A stretch of DNA of 64,000 bases from Streptococcus oralis (GTDB taxonomy: Bacteria; Bacillota; Bacilli; Lactobacillales; Streptococcaceae). Below, one piece after another: positions 28,290 to 38,563 of the stretch. Within the stretch, counting starts at the first letter, position 1. Each line of letters begins with the position of its first letter. The DNA is taken from the NCBI RefSeq assembly GCF_019929345.1, contig NZ_JAHZPJ010000005.1, positions 49,278 to 113,277 on the forward strand, given 5' to 3'. A model generated the notes under the pieces. That model had not been told where the DNA came from and searched no databases. It saw only the letters and a list, made by a program, of their open reading frames with translations. The translations under genes and the position numbers were made by a program.

Positions 28290-29141
28290 ATGAATAAGCC
28301 AGACATCGCAACCATAATCGATCTCCATTTTGAAGAATTAACCGAGCTGGAGCAAGAAATCGCTCGCTATTTTTTACAAGCTGAAACGATCCAAGATGAT
28401 CTTTCTTCTCAGCAAGTTACCCAGAAATTACATATCTCCCAAGCAGCCTTGACCCGCTTTGCCAAAAAGTGTGGTTTTACAGGCTACCGAGAGTTCGTCT
28501 TTCAATACCAGCACCAGGCCGATAAACAAGACACGCATTCGCACAAACACAGTCCTTTGACCAAACGTGTTTTACGAAGCTACAGTATCATGCGAGAACA
28601 AACTCAGGATTTGATCGACGAAGAACAACTGGAACGAGTCGCCCAATTAATCGATGACGCTGAACGAGTTTACTTCTTTGGAACAGGAAGTTCTGGTCTG
28701 ATTGCCCGTGAGATGAAGCTACGTTTTATGCGTCTGGGTGTTGTCTGTGAAGCTTTGACCGATCGGGATGGCTTTGCATGGACAACCAGTATCATGGATG
28801 AAGATTGCTTGGTGCTTGGTTTTTCCCTGTCTGGCACCACCGAATCCGTCCTAGATAGTTTGTTGGATGCCAAGGAAATGGGTGCCAAGACCATCCTCTT
28901 TACCAGCGCTCCAAACAAAAATGGTCAGGCCTATACCGAAACAGTCCTTGTGGCAAGCCATAGTCAAACATCCTATATCCAGCGTATTTCCGCTCAACTT
29001 CCTATGCTCATTTTAACAGATTTGATTTATGCCTACTTTTTGGAAATCAATCGTGAGAGCAAGGAAAAAATCTTTAACAGCTATTGGGAAAATAAAAAGC
29101 TCAATGGCTATCGTAGACAAAAACGCGTTAGAAAATCCTAG
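28290..29141 (+). CDS. nanR: MurR/RpiR family transcriptional regulator of sialic acid genes
   Basis: 283 residues: N-terminal HTH_6 domain (ARYFLQAETIQDD ... LHISQAALTRFAKKCGFTGYREF near 45-70) and C-terminal SIS domain (VYFFGTGSSGLIAREMKLRF; LVLGFSLSGTTESVLD) that senses a phosphosugar, likely ManNAc-6-P. Plus strand, convergent with nanK across an inserted gene. In pneumococcus the corresponding RpiR regulator controls the nan operons; matching operator-like sites before nanA and nanE support this role here. Confidence 0.85.
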   Translation: MNKPDIATIIDLHFEELTELEQEIARYFLQAETIQDDLSSQQVTQKLHISQAALTRFAKKCGFTGYREFVFQYQHQADKQDTHSHKHSPLTKRVLRSYSIMREQTQDLIDEEQLERVAQLIDDAERVYFFGTGSSGLIAREMKLRFMRLGVVCEALTDRDGFAWTTSIMDEDCLVLGFSLSGTTESVLDSLLDAKEMGAKTILFTSAPNKNGQAYTETVLVASHSQTSYIQRISAQLPMLILTDLIYAYFLEINRESKEKIFNSYWENKKLNGYRRQKRVRKS

Positions 29142-29164
29142 TTTGGTTGAACCAAACTAGGATT
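29134..29164 (+). terminator. Terminator overlapping the nanR stop codon
   Basis: 14-bp stem AATCCTAGTTTGGT / ACCAAACTAGGATT (29134-29147 / 29151-29164), 3-base loop, followed by ATTTTGTTTT. The nanR stop codon lies in the left arm. Confidence 0.85.
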
Positions 29165-29186
29165 ATTTTGTTTTGAAATGGTAATA
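29152..29186. repeat. Left direct repeat: copy of the nanK 3' end
   Basis: 35 bases matching 30547-30581 with two differences. On minus it encodes YYHFKTK then a stop, a relic of the nanK C-terminus YYHFKTKQS, although nanK itself ends 1.4 kb to the right. Brackets the methyltransferase insertion. Confidence 0.85.
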
Positions 29187-29294
29187 GACTCATAGGTGGG
29201 CTCGCCAATCTTTCTCTTTGCGCTAATGCCTTTTTTATCTGGGCTTTTCAATTCTTCCTTAAATTCTCCTTTCCATTTTTGAATTTTTGACAAG

Positions 29295-29339
29295 AAAAAA
29301 GGAAGTATCGACTATTTGCTGCTTTTACTTCCTTTTTTT
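29295..29339 (-). terminator. Long A/T-rich hairpin, probable terminator downstream of the methyltransferase
   Basis: AAAAAAGGAAGTA / TACTTCCTTTTTT (29295-29307 / 29326-29338), loop of 18. The flanking A and T runs allow it to work on either strand. It is ~100 bases past the methyltransferase stop. Confidence 0.55.
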
Positions 29340-29437
29340 ATTTTTATTTAATAGTTTTACTTCGACAAAGTGAGATTTAGATTTTAACCCTTACAGAAAA
29401 TAAAATGAGCTATTCTTCAGAAGCACGTTCTATAATA

Positions 29438-30202
29438 TCATAGTTTAATGCAGAGTGTAGCGATGTAGTCATTTCCATAACGTGATAATCGATGTCTTTT
29501 GTCACACGATTCATAAAAATCAATCATAGCGAGACCATTTTTAAGTTGTCCTCTAATCTGACTTTCTAAGGTATGGCTAAATTCATATCCATATTCTGGA
29601 TTGATGGTGATTTTGCCTTCCTCTTCAAGCTCTCTTGAATTAAAAGGTAGTGAAAACTTTAAAAGTAATTCCTCATCGGGTTGGTCCCATACAACGTCCG
29701 CATCATACATGTAGATCCAGGGATTCATAAATCCGACCATTAAGAGTCCACCCTTTTTCAATACTCGAGAAGCTTCTTTATACATGTTTTCTAAATCCTC
29801 TATGTATACATTTGAAACCGGATTAAAAACAATATCAAAAGTTTCATCTTCAAATGGAAATGGTTTTGTCATATCACCTTGAACGGTATCGATTTTTAAG
29901 CCTTCTCTTTTAGCGACCATCTCATCTCTTTCTAATTGTGATTTAGAAAAATCCATGATGGTGACATCATAACCTTTTGCAGCAAAAACGGGACCCTGCT
30001 GACCACCACCACAAGCTAACCCTAATATCTTTTTCCCGTTTGCTTTTTCAAACCATTCTATCGGAACTTTTTTCCCAACAGTTAAGGCAACAGAAATTGG
30101 ATGTTTTCTAGTTTCTTCTAGTTCTTCATGTGTCAATGGCTCAGTGTAGTCATTTTTTACATTATTCCATCTATCTTCATTTAATTTTATATAATTATTC
30201 AT
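29438..30202 (-). CDS. Class I SAM-dependent methyltransferase
   Basis: 254 residues: SAM-binding motif I ILGLACGGGQQGPVFAAKG near 59-77, post-I acidic DVTIMDFSKSQLERD, motif II (VQGDMTKPFPFEDETFDIVF) and motif III (ASRVLKKGGLLMVGFMNP). UbiE/small-molecule type fold; substrate unknown. It sits alone between two direct repeats derived from the nanK 3' end, splitting the usual nanR-nanK neighbourhood, and its leader is rather AT-rich. Likely horizontally acquired cargo. Confidence 0.8.
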   Translation of the reverse strand: MNNYIKLNEDRWNNVKNDYTEPLTHEELEETRKHPISVALTVGKKVPIEWFEKANGKKILGLACGGGQQGPVFAAKGYDVTIMDFSKSQLERDEMVAKREGLKIDTVQGDMTKPFPFEDETFDIVFNPVSNVYIEDLENMYKEASRVLKKGGLLMVGFMNPWIYMYDADVVWDQPDEELLLKFSLPFNSRELEEEGKITINPEYGYEFSHTLESQIRGQLKNGLAMIDFYESCDKRHRLSRYGNDYIATLCIKL

Positions 30203-30486
30203 CTTACAATCTCCTCGTAATTTTATATGATTTCGATTTCAGGTGAATAGGTTGCCAATACATTTTCTCACCTCTACAAATTCTAATTTGTCAATTTTTC
30301 GTCCATCTCATTATATCATTTTTCCACATTTTCCCATTTACTCAAGCTAAATATCAATTAAATGGATGATAGAATTGCTCTCGCCTTGTAGTTCATCATC
30401 TCGCCTTAACCTTTCATACAAGGCGGTTATTTTCTCCTAGTTTCTCACGATTACATCCTTTGGCTCAAATTTTTCAATAAAAAAAG
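30203..30486. other. AT-rich non-coding stretch upstream of the methyltransferase
   Basis: No plausible ORF on either strand. Contains the methyltransferase leader (GAGGAGATTG-type ribosome-binding site adjacent to the ATG at 30202). I see no clear -35/-10 pair and no other structure. Confidence 0.5.
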
Positions 30487-30538
30487 AATTAAGCAAAACA
30501 GTTTTCACTCGAGTAGTGATTAAGTGTTCTGCTTAATT
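30487..30538 (-). terminator. Terminator after nanK
   Basis: Outer stem AATTAAGCA / TGCTTAATT (30487-30495 / 30530-30538) with partly paired interior; on minus followed by CTTTTTTT. Confidence 0.65.
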
Positions 30539-30546
30539 TTATAGTT

Positions 30547-30581
30547 CCAAACTAGGATTGTTTTGTCTTGAAATGGTAATA
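30547..30581. repeat. Right direct repeat: nanK 3' end
   Basis: Genuine last codons and stop of nanK plus 5 bases; 33 of 35 bases match 29152-29186. Confidence 0.85.
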
Positions 30582-31436
30582 TGCACCGAGCATCCCTGCT
30601 GTGTTTTGGTGATGGGCAAATTCTAATCGTGTTTTTTCAGCTAGGCTTGGCACCAAGGCCGCCTTCAAGGCTGTGCGGATCTTCGGTTTGAGGATAGCCT
30701 CTTGCCCCATGATCCCGCCACCGAGAATGACCACTTCTGGATTGGCAACGTAGCAAATATTTGCCAGACCTTTCCCAAGGTAGTCTACCATGCGGTCAAT
30801 ACCAGCCATACAAATCTTGTTTCCTTCAGTAGCTTCCTTGAAAATGCGTCGGCCATTCCACTGATCAACTGGATCACCATGAGCTGCTGCCACATATTCT
30901 ACCAAAGCTGTCGTAGAAGCCAAGTCTTGGAAAGCTCCATCCTGCATATGCATATAACCGACTTCGCAGGCCGAATTGCTAAATCCATGGAAAACCTTGC
31001 CATCTATAATCAAGCAACCACCGATACCGGTTCCAATGGTCAAGCAAAGAGTGACACTCGCTCCCATACCTGAACCAGATACTGCCTCAGCCAGACCTGC
31101 ACAGTTGACATCATTTTCAATCTCACAAGGAATAGTAAAACTCGTCTCGATTTCCTTCTTGAACTGGGTTCCTGCATAGTTGGGAATCTGAGGACCAGCA
31201 TAGAAAATCTCACCCTTATCTGGATCCACCATCCCTGCCGAAGAAATGGCAACACCTGCTACTGGGCCTTTTTCTAAATAGCTGGCTACGATATCTTTGG
31301 TCTTCTGTAAGATATGAGGGCCGCCCTTATGCGCCTCTGTTGGCATTTCATACGATTCAACAAGCTGGCCTTCTTGGTCAATCAAGCCATATTTGATGTT
31401 GGTTCCACCGATATCAATTGCAACGTAATGTGTCAT
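30552..31436 (-). CDS. nanK: ROK family kinase, probable N-acetylmannosamine kinase
   Basis: 294 residues: ATP-binding AIDIGGTNIKYGLID at the N-terminus, GTGIGGCLIIDGKVFHG near 134-150, and VVILGGGIMGQE. The ROK zinc motif region CEVGYMHM is present in reduced form. Phosphorylates ManNAc to ManNAc-6-P between the lyase and NanE. Follows nanA by 17 bases with a good ribosome-binding site. Confidence 0.87.
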   Translation of the reverse strand: MTHYVAIDIGGTNIKYGLIDQEGQLVESYEMPTEAHKGGPHILQKTKDIVASYLEKGPVAGVAISSAGMVDPDKGEIFYAGPQIPNYAGTQFKKEIETSFTIPCEIENDVNCAGLAEAVSGSGMGASVTLCLTIGTGIGGCLIIDGKVFHGFSNSACEVGYMHMQDGAFQDLASTTALVEYVAAAHGDPVDQWNGRRIFKEATEGNKICMAGIDRMVDYLGKGLANICYVANPEVVILGGGIMGQEAILKPKIRTALKAALVPSLAEKTRLEFAHHQNTAGMLGAYYHFKTKQS

Positions 31437-31453
31437 AAATACCTCCTTATGGA

Positions 31454-32371
31454 TTAGAGGAAGCGCTCCTTGGTTTCACGAATCAATTGCGCTGCTGCTT
31501 CTACAACTGGTCGATCTTCTTCAGTCACTGGTGTCAATGGTGAACGAACTGATCCAATGTTCACGCCTTCATTGATTTTCAAGACTTCTTTGATGACACC
31601 GTACATATTTCCATGTGCAGAAGTGAGTTTGCCAATAATTGCGTTGATAGCATATTGCAATTCACGCGCTGTTTCCAAGTCTTTCTCAGCAATCAACTCA
31701 TTGAGTTTCAAGAAGAGTTCTGGCATAGCACCATAAGTACCACCGATACCAGCCTTGGCCCCCATGAGACGGCCACCTAGGAATTGTTCATCTGGACCGT
31801 TAAAGACGATATGGTCTTCTCCACCGAGGCTCACAAAAGTTTGAATATCTTGAACTGGCATAGAAGAGTTCTTAACACCGATAACACGAGGATTCTTCAA
31901 CATTTCAGTGTAGAGACTTGGAGTCAAAGCAACACCTGCCAATTGAGGAATGTTGTAAATCACGTAGTCCGTGTTTGGAGCTGCAGCACTAATGTCATTC
32001 CAGTATTTGGCAACTGAGTATTCTGGCAAACGGAAGTAAATCGGTGGAATGGTTGCAATGGCATCTACACCCAAGCTTTCTGCGTGGCGAGCAAGTTCCA
32101 TACTATCCTTTGTATTATTGCAAGCAACGTGAGCAATGATAGTCAATTTTCCTTTGGCAACGGCCATAACTTCTTCCAAAATCAACTTGCGGTCTGCCAC
32201 ACTTTGGTAGATACACTCACCAGAAGAACCATTGACATAGAGACCTTGAACACCTTTATCAATGAAGTATTGGACCAAGGCACGCGTACGCTCTGGACTG
32301 ACTTCTCCTTGATCATCATAACATGCGTAGAAGGCTGGAATGACACCTTCGTATTTTTTCAAATCTGACAT
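31454..32371 (-). CDS. nanA: N-acetylneuraminate lyase
   Basis: 305 residues, DHDPS/NAL TIM barrel. Cleaves sialic acid to ManNAc and pyruvate. YVNGSSGECIYQ (GSSGE substrate loop, near 45-56), VIYNIPQLAGVAL (Tyr near 140) and GVKNSS (Schiff-base Lys near 168) are intact. Symbol note: in pneumococcus nanA is also used for the sialidase, and this gene is the lyase. Preceded by the cre-overlapping promoter described at 32431-32530. Confidence 0.93.
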   Translation of the reverse strand: MSDLKKYEGVIPAFYACYDDQGEVSPERTRALVQYFIDKGVQGLYVNGSSGECIYQSVADRKLILEEVMAVAKGKLTIIAHVACNNTKDSMELARHAESLGVDAIATIPPIYFRLPEYSVAKYWNDISAAAPNTDYVIYNIPQLAGVALTPSLYTEMLKNPRVIGVKNSSMPVQDIQTFVSLGGEDHIVFNGPDEQFLGGRLMGAKAGIGGTYGAMPELFLKLNELIAEKDLETARELQYAINAIIGKLTSAHGNMYGVIKEVLKINEGVNIGSVRSPLTPVTEEDRPVVEAAAQLIRETKERFL

Positions 32372-32430
32372 AGATTTTCTCCTAAGATTTCTTTTTTCTG
32401 CTGAGAGCAGTTCTATTTTTTTACAAGTTT

Positions 32431-32530
32431 AGTATACACCTTGTGAAAATCGCTTTCAATATCTTGTATACACTTAGATTTTAGTTTCTACCTGTATTTT
32501 AGAAACTGTAACGATTGAAAGTAGTTTCAG
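32431..32530 (-). promoter_or_regulatory. nanA promoter with cre-like site and candidate NanR operator
   Basis: On minus: -35 TTGAAA (32454-32459), 17-base spacer, -10 TATACT (32431-32436). TGAAAGCGATTTTCA overlaps the -35 and resembles a CcpA catabolite site with one extra base. Palindrome TGAAAGTAGTTTCA lies at 32516-32529, 57 bases upstream of the -35. A second inverted repeat AGTTTCT / AGAAACT lies in between. The nanE promoter (38049-38148) has the same parts at the same spacing. Confidence 0.65.
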
Positions 32531-32542
32531 AAACACCTCATC

Positions 32543-33187
32543 CTACTGGTATTTGGCGAAGATTTTCTCCATCAATCCTGTTTGGAGAAAGACTAGCAAA
32601 CCAAAACCAAAGAGGATAAAAGCTGACCCACCCAAAAGGAGAGTGAAGGCGGATAGATAAAGAACCATCACTATGAGAAAGAGAATGGCTAACATGAGGA
32701 AGAACCAAGGAAAGTTAAAACTTGCCAAGATAAGCCCTTTTTGCAGCACTTCTTTCCAAGACAAATCATAGCGTGCAGCGATGGGATAACTAGCCAACAT
32801 CACCAGAGTGAGGAAGATGAGAATCCCCAAACATATAGCTTTCACAATCTGGAAAGGCAAAGCAGTCTGTCCCCAGAAGAGATAGAGGTCTAGAAGGCTT
32901 AATGACACAATGCCCAACTCTAACAGACCTAACTGAAGCCCCAGTTTCAGATTTTGCTTGAAAGCTCTTAGATAAGTTCTAAAGACTGGTACCCGTCTGC
33001 TTCTCTTAATCTCAAACATAGTCTCATAGAGGCTGATTTTCGCCACTCCAATCGTCACGATGGGCAAACAAGAGACGACAAAAAGAAGATTGACTGTCAC
33101 GATATCCAAGACCTTCTCACTGAAACGCATGAGAAAATTATCTGTATCAAATGCTGCCTTGATAAGGCTTACTCCTTTTTGTGCCAT
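32543..33187 (-). CDS. DUF624 (YesL-like) membrane protein
   Basis: 214 residues with about five to six hydrophobic segments (VLDIVTVNLLFVVSCLPIVTIG; FPWFFLMLAILFLIVMVLYL; the C-terminal ILFGFGLLVFLQTG). The N-terminal pattern is typical of the DUF624/YesL family that accompanies carbohydrate ABC transporters. Encoded between yhcH and nanA in the sialic acid locus; role unknown. Confidence 0.8.
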   Translation of the reverse strand: MAQKGVSLIKAAFDTDNFLMRFSEKVLDIVTVNLLFVVSCLPIVTIGVAKISLYETMFEIKRSRRVPVFRTYLRAFKQNLKLGLQLGLLELGIVSLSLLDLYLFWGQTALPFQIVKAICLGILIFLTLVMLASYPIAARYDLSWKEVLQKGLILASFNFPWFFLMLAILFLIVMVLYLSAFTLLLGGSAFILFGFGLLVFLQTGLMEKIFAKYQ

Positions 33188-33207
33188 GTTTGCTCCTCCT
33201 GATTCTT

Positions 33208-33660
33208 TTAATCAATCAAAATTTTAAAGAGATATTTGCGAACCTTTTCTTCCATACCTGCGTAGCCATTTGGCTGGTGTGGTTCTCCTGGGAAGAAAAT
33301 TGCAAAATTGTGATAACCCAACAAGAGTGGGTGTTTTTCATGACAATGGACAAAACCAATGTCGCTCGCTTCGTCAAATGCTACCGCTTCGTCTTTGATA
33401 CGTGAACCGTAGCTCGAATATTCGTGCCCTTCTACCAGCAAATGCAAGTCTGCATAGTTCTTATGATGTTCAAATTGATCATTTTCAGCTTGATTGAGGA
33501 CATTTTCCTGAACAACTAGAAAGACCTTGTCCCCGTCAATCTCATACTTACCGAGTTCGAAAGAATCCTTACGGTGCTGATAGAGATAGTCGATAGCCTT
33601 GTCTAGATTGGGATGGATTCCCTTGTAAAAGGCGATGTTTTTCAAATCATCAAAAATCAT
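33208..33660 (-). CDS. YhcH/YjgK/YiaL family protein (sialic acid anomerase-like, NanQ family)
   Basis: 150 residues, DUF386 beta-fold. Motifs HHKNYADLHLLVEGHE (two metal-ligand His) and FPGEPHQPNGYAG near the C-terminus. Members encoded with nan genes help open or anomerise cyclic sialic acid or ManNAc (NanQ/YhcH in E. coli). Lies between the transporter and DUF624. Activity here is inferred. Confidence 0.85.
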   Translation of the reverse strand: MIFDDLKNIAFYKGIHPNLDKAIDYLYQHRKDSFELGKYEIDGDKVFLVVQENVLNQAENDQFEHHKNYADLHLLVEGHEYSSYGSRIKDEAVAFDEASDIGFVHCHEKHPLLLGYHNFAIFFPGEPHQPNGYAGMEEKVRKYLFKILID

Positions 33661-33830
33661 ACTGTTTCCTTCGTTTCTGATAGTTAACTAAAATCATAAA
33701 TTAAGTTGATAAGTGTCTGACAAAACTTCACGAAGTAACTGCATACTCTCCATTTTGTAGACACTTATGAAACTATATTTCTCTTAGTCTATAGCATATT
33801 CTTCTGAATTTTGATAGACAGTTTTTCCCA

Positions 33831-33936
33831 TACTCAATGAAAATCGAAGAACAAACTAGGAAGCTAACCGCAGGCAATACTTAAGTATGGCAAGGCGATG
33901 CTGACGTAGTTTGAATTCGATTTTCGCAGAGTATTA
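33831..33936 (-). repeat. BOX element (boxA-boxC, no boxB)
   Basis: On minus it begins TAATACTCTGCGAAAATCGA, close to the pneumococcal boxA start, runs through the GTCAGC-GCCTTGCCATA core of boxA and, without a boxB, goes into boxC (GCGGTTAGCTTCCTAGTTTG then TTTTCATTGAGTA). Its first three bases are the stop codon of the permease gene. BOX elements are mobile intergenic repeats of the Mitis group that can form stable hairpins and affect flanking genes. Confidence 0.85.
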
Positions 33937-34773
33937 TCCTTTAACAGCTCCCATAGTAATCCCTTGAGTGAAGGATTTTTGGAAGACAAGGAAGACGGTT
34001 ACGATTGGCACGGCTGCAAGAGCTGCACCCGCCATGATCAAACCATAGTTGGTTGCCATTTCGGCCTGCATGGTCGCAACCCCGAGTGAGATGGTCAAGT
34101 TTTGACGTGAAGTCAACATAACCAACTGCATGAAGTAGTCGTTCCAAGTATTGATGAAGGTAAAGATCGCAAGGGCTGCAAATCCTGGTTTCACGATAGG
34201 GAAGGCTACGCTCCAGAAGGTACGAATCTCACCACAACCGTCGATTTTAGCTGATTCAAGCAATTCTGTCGGGATGTTTTCGCTGAACTGTTTCATGAGG
34301 AAGACCCCGAATGGCCATCCGATCAAAGGCAAGATAACTGCCCAGAGAGTATCGTGAATTCCCATGAAGTTGACGATACGTACGAGTGGTACAAGGACAA
34401 CTTGTTTTGGAAGTGCCATGGCAGCGATAAAGACTGCAAAGAGGATGCGTTGACCATAGAAACGTTTTTTAGCCAAGACATAACCTGCTAGAGAAGAGGT
34501 TGCACAGACTAAGAACATGGTTACCAGTGAGATAAATACAGAGTTCCACATCCACTGCATAGCAGGGTTTTGCACCATGAGTTGTTGGAAGTTTTCCATA
34601 GTTGGCATTTTAGGGAACCATTGTGGCGGAATCATAATGGTATCAGGCTGTGATTTGAAGGCCCCTGTCAAAATCCAGTAGAATGGAAAGATGAACAGTA
34701 CGGTCAACAAGAGCAAGATAATCGTTGAAATAACAGTAAAAGCTGTTAAAGGTTTCTTTTGTGTAGGTTGCAT
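33934..34773 (-). CDS. satC: Carbohydrate ABC transporter permease (sialic acid, SatC-like)
   Basis: 279 residues, six membrane helices and the EAA-type loop (ESAKIDGCGEIRTFWSVAFPIVKPG near 190-215) that contacts the ATPase (MsmK-type, encoded elsewhere). MalG-like. Third gene of the binding protein-permease-permease set between nanE and yhcH, equivalent to the pneumococcal SatABC sialic acid importer as I recall it. The stop codon is part of a BOX element. Confidence 0.85.
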   Translation of the reverse strand: MQPTQKKPLTAFTVISTIILLLLTVLFIFPFYWILTGAFKSQPDTIMIPPQWFPKMPTMENFQQLMVQNPAMQWMWNSVFISLVTMFLVCATSSLAGYVLAKKRFYGQRILFAVFIAAMALPKQVVLVPLVRIVNFMGIHDTLWAVILPLIGWPFGVFLMKQFSENIPTELLESAKIDGCGEIRTFWSVAFPIVKPGFAALAIFTFINTWNDYFMQLVMLTSRQNLTISLGVATMQAEMATNYGLIMAGAALAAVPIVTVFLVFQKSFTQGITMGAVKG

Positions 34774-34788
34774 AACTGTCTCCTTTCT

Positions 34789-35685
34789 TTAGTATTCTAC
34801 GTCGTTTCCGAGGATCTTGAATTGAGCAAAGCTGACAATGGCAATCATCACTGCCAAGAAGACACCGATGGTATTTGCATAGCCGTATTCTGTCAATTGG
34901 AAGGCTTTTTCATAAAGGTAGTACATCAAGGTACTTGTTGAGTAGTTTGGACCACCAGATGTCAAGAGCTGAATCAAGGCGAAACACTGGAATGAGTTGA
35001 TGGTTGTGATGATCGCGATGTAAAGAGTTGTTGGAAGAAGGCTAGGCCATTTGATCTTCCAGAAGACTTGAAATTCAGTCGCACCGTCAACACGCGCTGC
35101 TTCAACAAGTGAGTTGTCAATATTTCCCATGGCAGCGATATAAAGGATAATCGGTTGACCAACAGATGTTGTCAAAAGGATAATCATAATCGCTAGCAAG
35201 GCCCAGTTTTTGTCACCCAACCAAGAAATATTTTGGCTGATGATGTGGCTTGACTTAAGGACAAAGTTTAGAATCCCTGATAGGGGGTCATAGATCCATT
35301 TCCATACAACCGTTACGGCAACACTACCTGTAACTACAGGAAGGAAGAAGACGAAACGATAGAAAGAACGGGCAATCGCGTTTTGATGATAGGTTTGAGA
35401 TGCTACAAAGAGAGAGAAGAGAACCACAATCGGAACAGATCCAATAACCAGGATAACGGTATTGATTAAAGACTTCATAAAGACAGGGTCTTTAAACATG
35501 CGAATGTAGTTGTCCAAGCCCACAAACTCAAATTTAGTCATGGAGTAGTTAAAGAAACTTGTAATGAATCCCATAATCATAGGAGCCAAGACAAAGATCA
35601 CAAAGAAGAATAATACTGGTGCTAGGAAAGCGTAGGAAATCACTGTTTCCCGCATGCGAATTTTATTGACTTTCACAGTCGGCAC
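34789..35685 (-). CDS. satB: Carbohydrate ABC transporter permease (sialic acid, SatB-like)
   Basis: 298 residues, MalF-like with six membrane helices and the EAA loop EAARVDGATEFQVFWKIKWPSLLPT near 205-229. Forms the channel with the downstream permease (15-base gap). No ATPase gene is nearby; streptococcal CUT1 transporters of this type share the MsmK ATPase. Substrate inferred from the nan context. Confidence 0.85.
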   Translation of the reverse strand: MPTVKVNKIRMRETVISYAFLAPVLFFFVIFVLAPMIMGFITSFFNYSMTKFEFVGLDNYIRMFKDPVFMKSLINTVILVIGSVPIVVLFSLFVASQTYHQNAIARSFYRFVFFLPVVTGSVAVTVVWKWIYDPLSGILNFVLKSSHIISQNISWLGDKNWALLAIMIILLTTSVGQPIILYIAAMGNIDNSLVEAARVDGATEFQVFWKIKWPSLLPTTLYIAIITTINSFQCFALIQLLTSGGPNYSTSTLMYYLYEKAFQLTEYGYANTIGVFLAVMIAIVSFAQFKILGNDVEY

Positions 35686-35873
35686 CTCTCTTTCAAATAG
35701 AATAGTTTTTGATTTTCTTAAACTGTTTTAAAACCAAAATGAAATTTTTTAAGATTCGCTTATGTAAGAACTTCATTTTAATTTCGTGACAGTTCCTACC
35801 ATTTCAAACAAAAGTCCCCCTTTTCTTACACCGTAGTGCTCAGGGAAAAGGGGGAATCAATCTGACTTAGTGC

Positions 35874-37316
<1,443 letters not shown>

Positions 37317-38015
37317 TTATTTAAGACCGGCAACAAAGCGTTCCGTAATCTCTTTTGGTCTAGTGATAGCACCACCAACAACAATGCCTCGCACCCCATA
37401 TTCAAGGATCTGCTTGGCTTGTTCTGGTGTATGAATTTTTCCTTCAGCAATGACATCCACACCTGCTTCACAAAGTTTTTTGATCAGTTCAAAGTCTGGA
37501 CCATCTACTTTCGGACTATAAGAGGTATAGCCTGATAGGGTTGTTCCAACAAAATCAACACCTGCTTCAACTGCTGCTATTCCCTCTTCAAAGGTACTGG
37601 TATCAGCCATCAAGAGTTGATGCGGATATTTTTCTTTGACTTGTCGGATAAAGTCTTGGATTTCCAAACCATCGTAACGTTCACGTTTGGTACAATCCAG
37701 AGCAATAACCTCAATGTCTAGTTCAGCCAGTTCATCCACTTCTTTCATAGTAGCTGTAATGAATGGCTCCTGTGGCGGATAGTCACGTTTGATAATCCCG
37801 ATAATCGGGAGTTTCGTAACCTCCTTGATCTCCTTGATATCGCGAACACTGTTTGCTCGGATACCAACTGCTCCTCCTTGCTCAGCCGCTTTGACTAGCA
37901 AGGGAATGACTCCTCCCGCTTCTGTATAAAGCGGTTCGTGAGGAAGTGCCTGACAAGAGACAATGATTCCATCTTTGATTTGTTCAATCAGGGCTTCTTT
38001 GCTAATCTGTGGCAT
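37317..38015 (-). CDS. nanE: N-acetylmannosamine-6-phosphate 2-epimerase
   Basis: 232 residues from the ATG at 38015, which has GGGAGGAAAGAGG upstream; the frame continues 15 codons further without a start signal. TIM barrel: [22 protein letters not shown] (catalytic Lys region), [10 protein letters not shown] and [13 protein letters not shown]. Converts ManNAc-6-P to GlcNAc-6-P, linking sialic acid to the NagA/NagB route. First gene of the transporter operon. Confidence 0.94.
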   Translation of the reverse strand: MPQISKEALIEQIKDGIIVSCQALPHEPLYTEAGGVIPLLVKAAEQGGAVGIRANSVRDIKEIKEVTKLPIIGIIKRDYPPQEPFITATMKEVDELAELDIEVIALDCTKRERYDGLEIQDFIRQVKEKYPHQLLMADTSTFEEGIAAVEAGVDFVGTTLSGYTSYSPKVDGPDFELIKKLCEAGVDVIAEGKIHTPEQAKQILEYGVRGIVVGGAITRPKEITERFVAGLK

Positions 38016-38048
38016 CCTCTTTCCTCCCTTTCTTGTTCTTATGGGCTT

Positions 38049-38148
38049 ATTATATATCATTTGTTAAGCGCTTTCAATAGTTTGTAATGGAATAGATTTC
38101 AGTTTCAAAACTATTTTATATAACAGACTATCCTGAAAGTAGTTTCAG
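38049..38148 (-). promoter_or_regulatory. nanE promoter with cre-like site and candidate NanR operator
   Basis: On minus: -35 TTGAAA (38072-38077), 17-base spacer, -10 TATAAT (38049-38054). TGAAAGCGCTTAACA overlaps the -35, and CTGAAAGTAGTTTCAG at 38133-38148 begins 57 bases upstream of the -35. Same organisation as the nanA promoter region, including a conserved TAGATTTYAGTTTC block between them. Confidence 0.68.
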
Positions 38149-38212
38149 GACTCTTAGAATTCCTTATTAGCACATCTCAACTCGAAAGAAAAAGGTGGTA
38201 GATATAAATAAT

Positions 38213-38258
38213 CTGCACCCCAAAAGTTAGACTACAAAATCTAATCTTTGGGATGCAG
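38213..38258. repeat. Inverted repeat resembling an IS3-family terminal repeat pair
   Basis: CTGCACCCCAAAAGTTAGA (38213-38231) against CTAATCTTTGGGATGCAG (38241-38258). The arm matches the terminal inverted repeats I associate with IS861/IS150-like elements, but here both ends are 9 bases apart with no transposase: a hairpin relic or terminator. 38260-38365 shows nothing else. Confidence 0.4.
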
Positions 38259-38365
38259 TACATAAGAAGTGGTTTTTTATCCTCATCATTCAAGTATCGT
38301 TTCAAATTCTGAATTTTATTGACAATTATCCATATAAATAGAACTATTCCTACTACAATCCGAAG

Positions 38366-38563
38366 CTAGACTCCCACCATAGTGTATGCATCATAGGTTA
38401 CAGCACTAGCAAAATAGAGACCTGATATAAATAAAGTTGACCCCCATGAAAAATAGGTAAAGACCTGACTACTCAAGTGCTTTTTCGACCAAAAAACAAG
38501 AATAGAAGCAAGAAGATAGGTTACGTATAATAGGAGACTAATAGGTTTCAAAAATGCTCCCAT
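38366..38563 (-). pseudogene. Fragment of a membrane protein
   Basis: 65 residues from an ATG without a ribosome-binding site: two to three hydrophobic stretches (PISLLLYVTYLLASILVFW; TLFISGLYFASAVTY). The same frame stays open ~30 codons upstream (KKIVIQENFTLTGDLHYIS and on) until a stop near 38655, with no start codon. So this is probably the C-terminal remnant of a larger membrane protein that lost its beginning. Family not recognised. 38660-38840 contains further decayed sequence with no gene. Confidence 0.45.
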
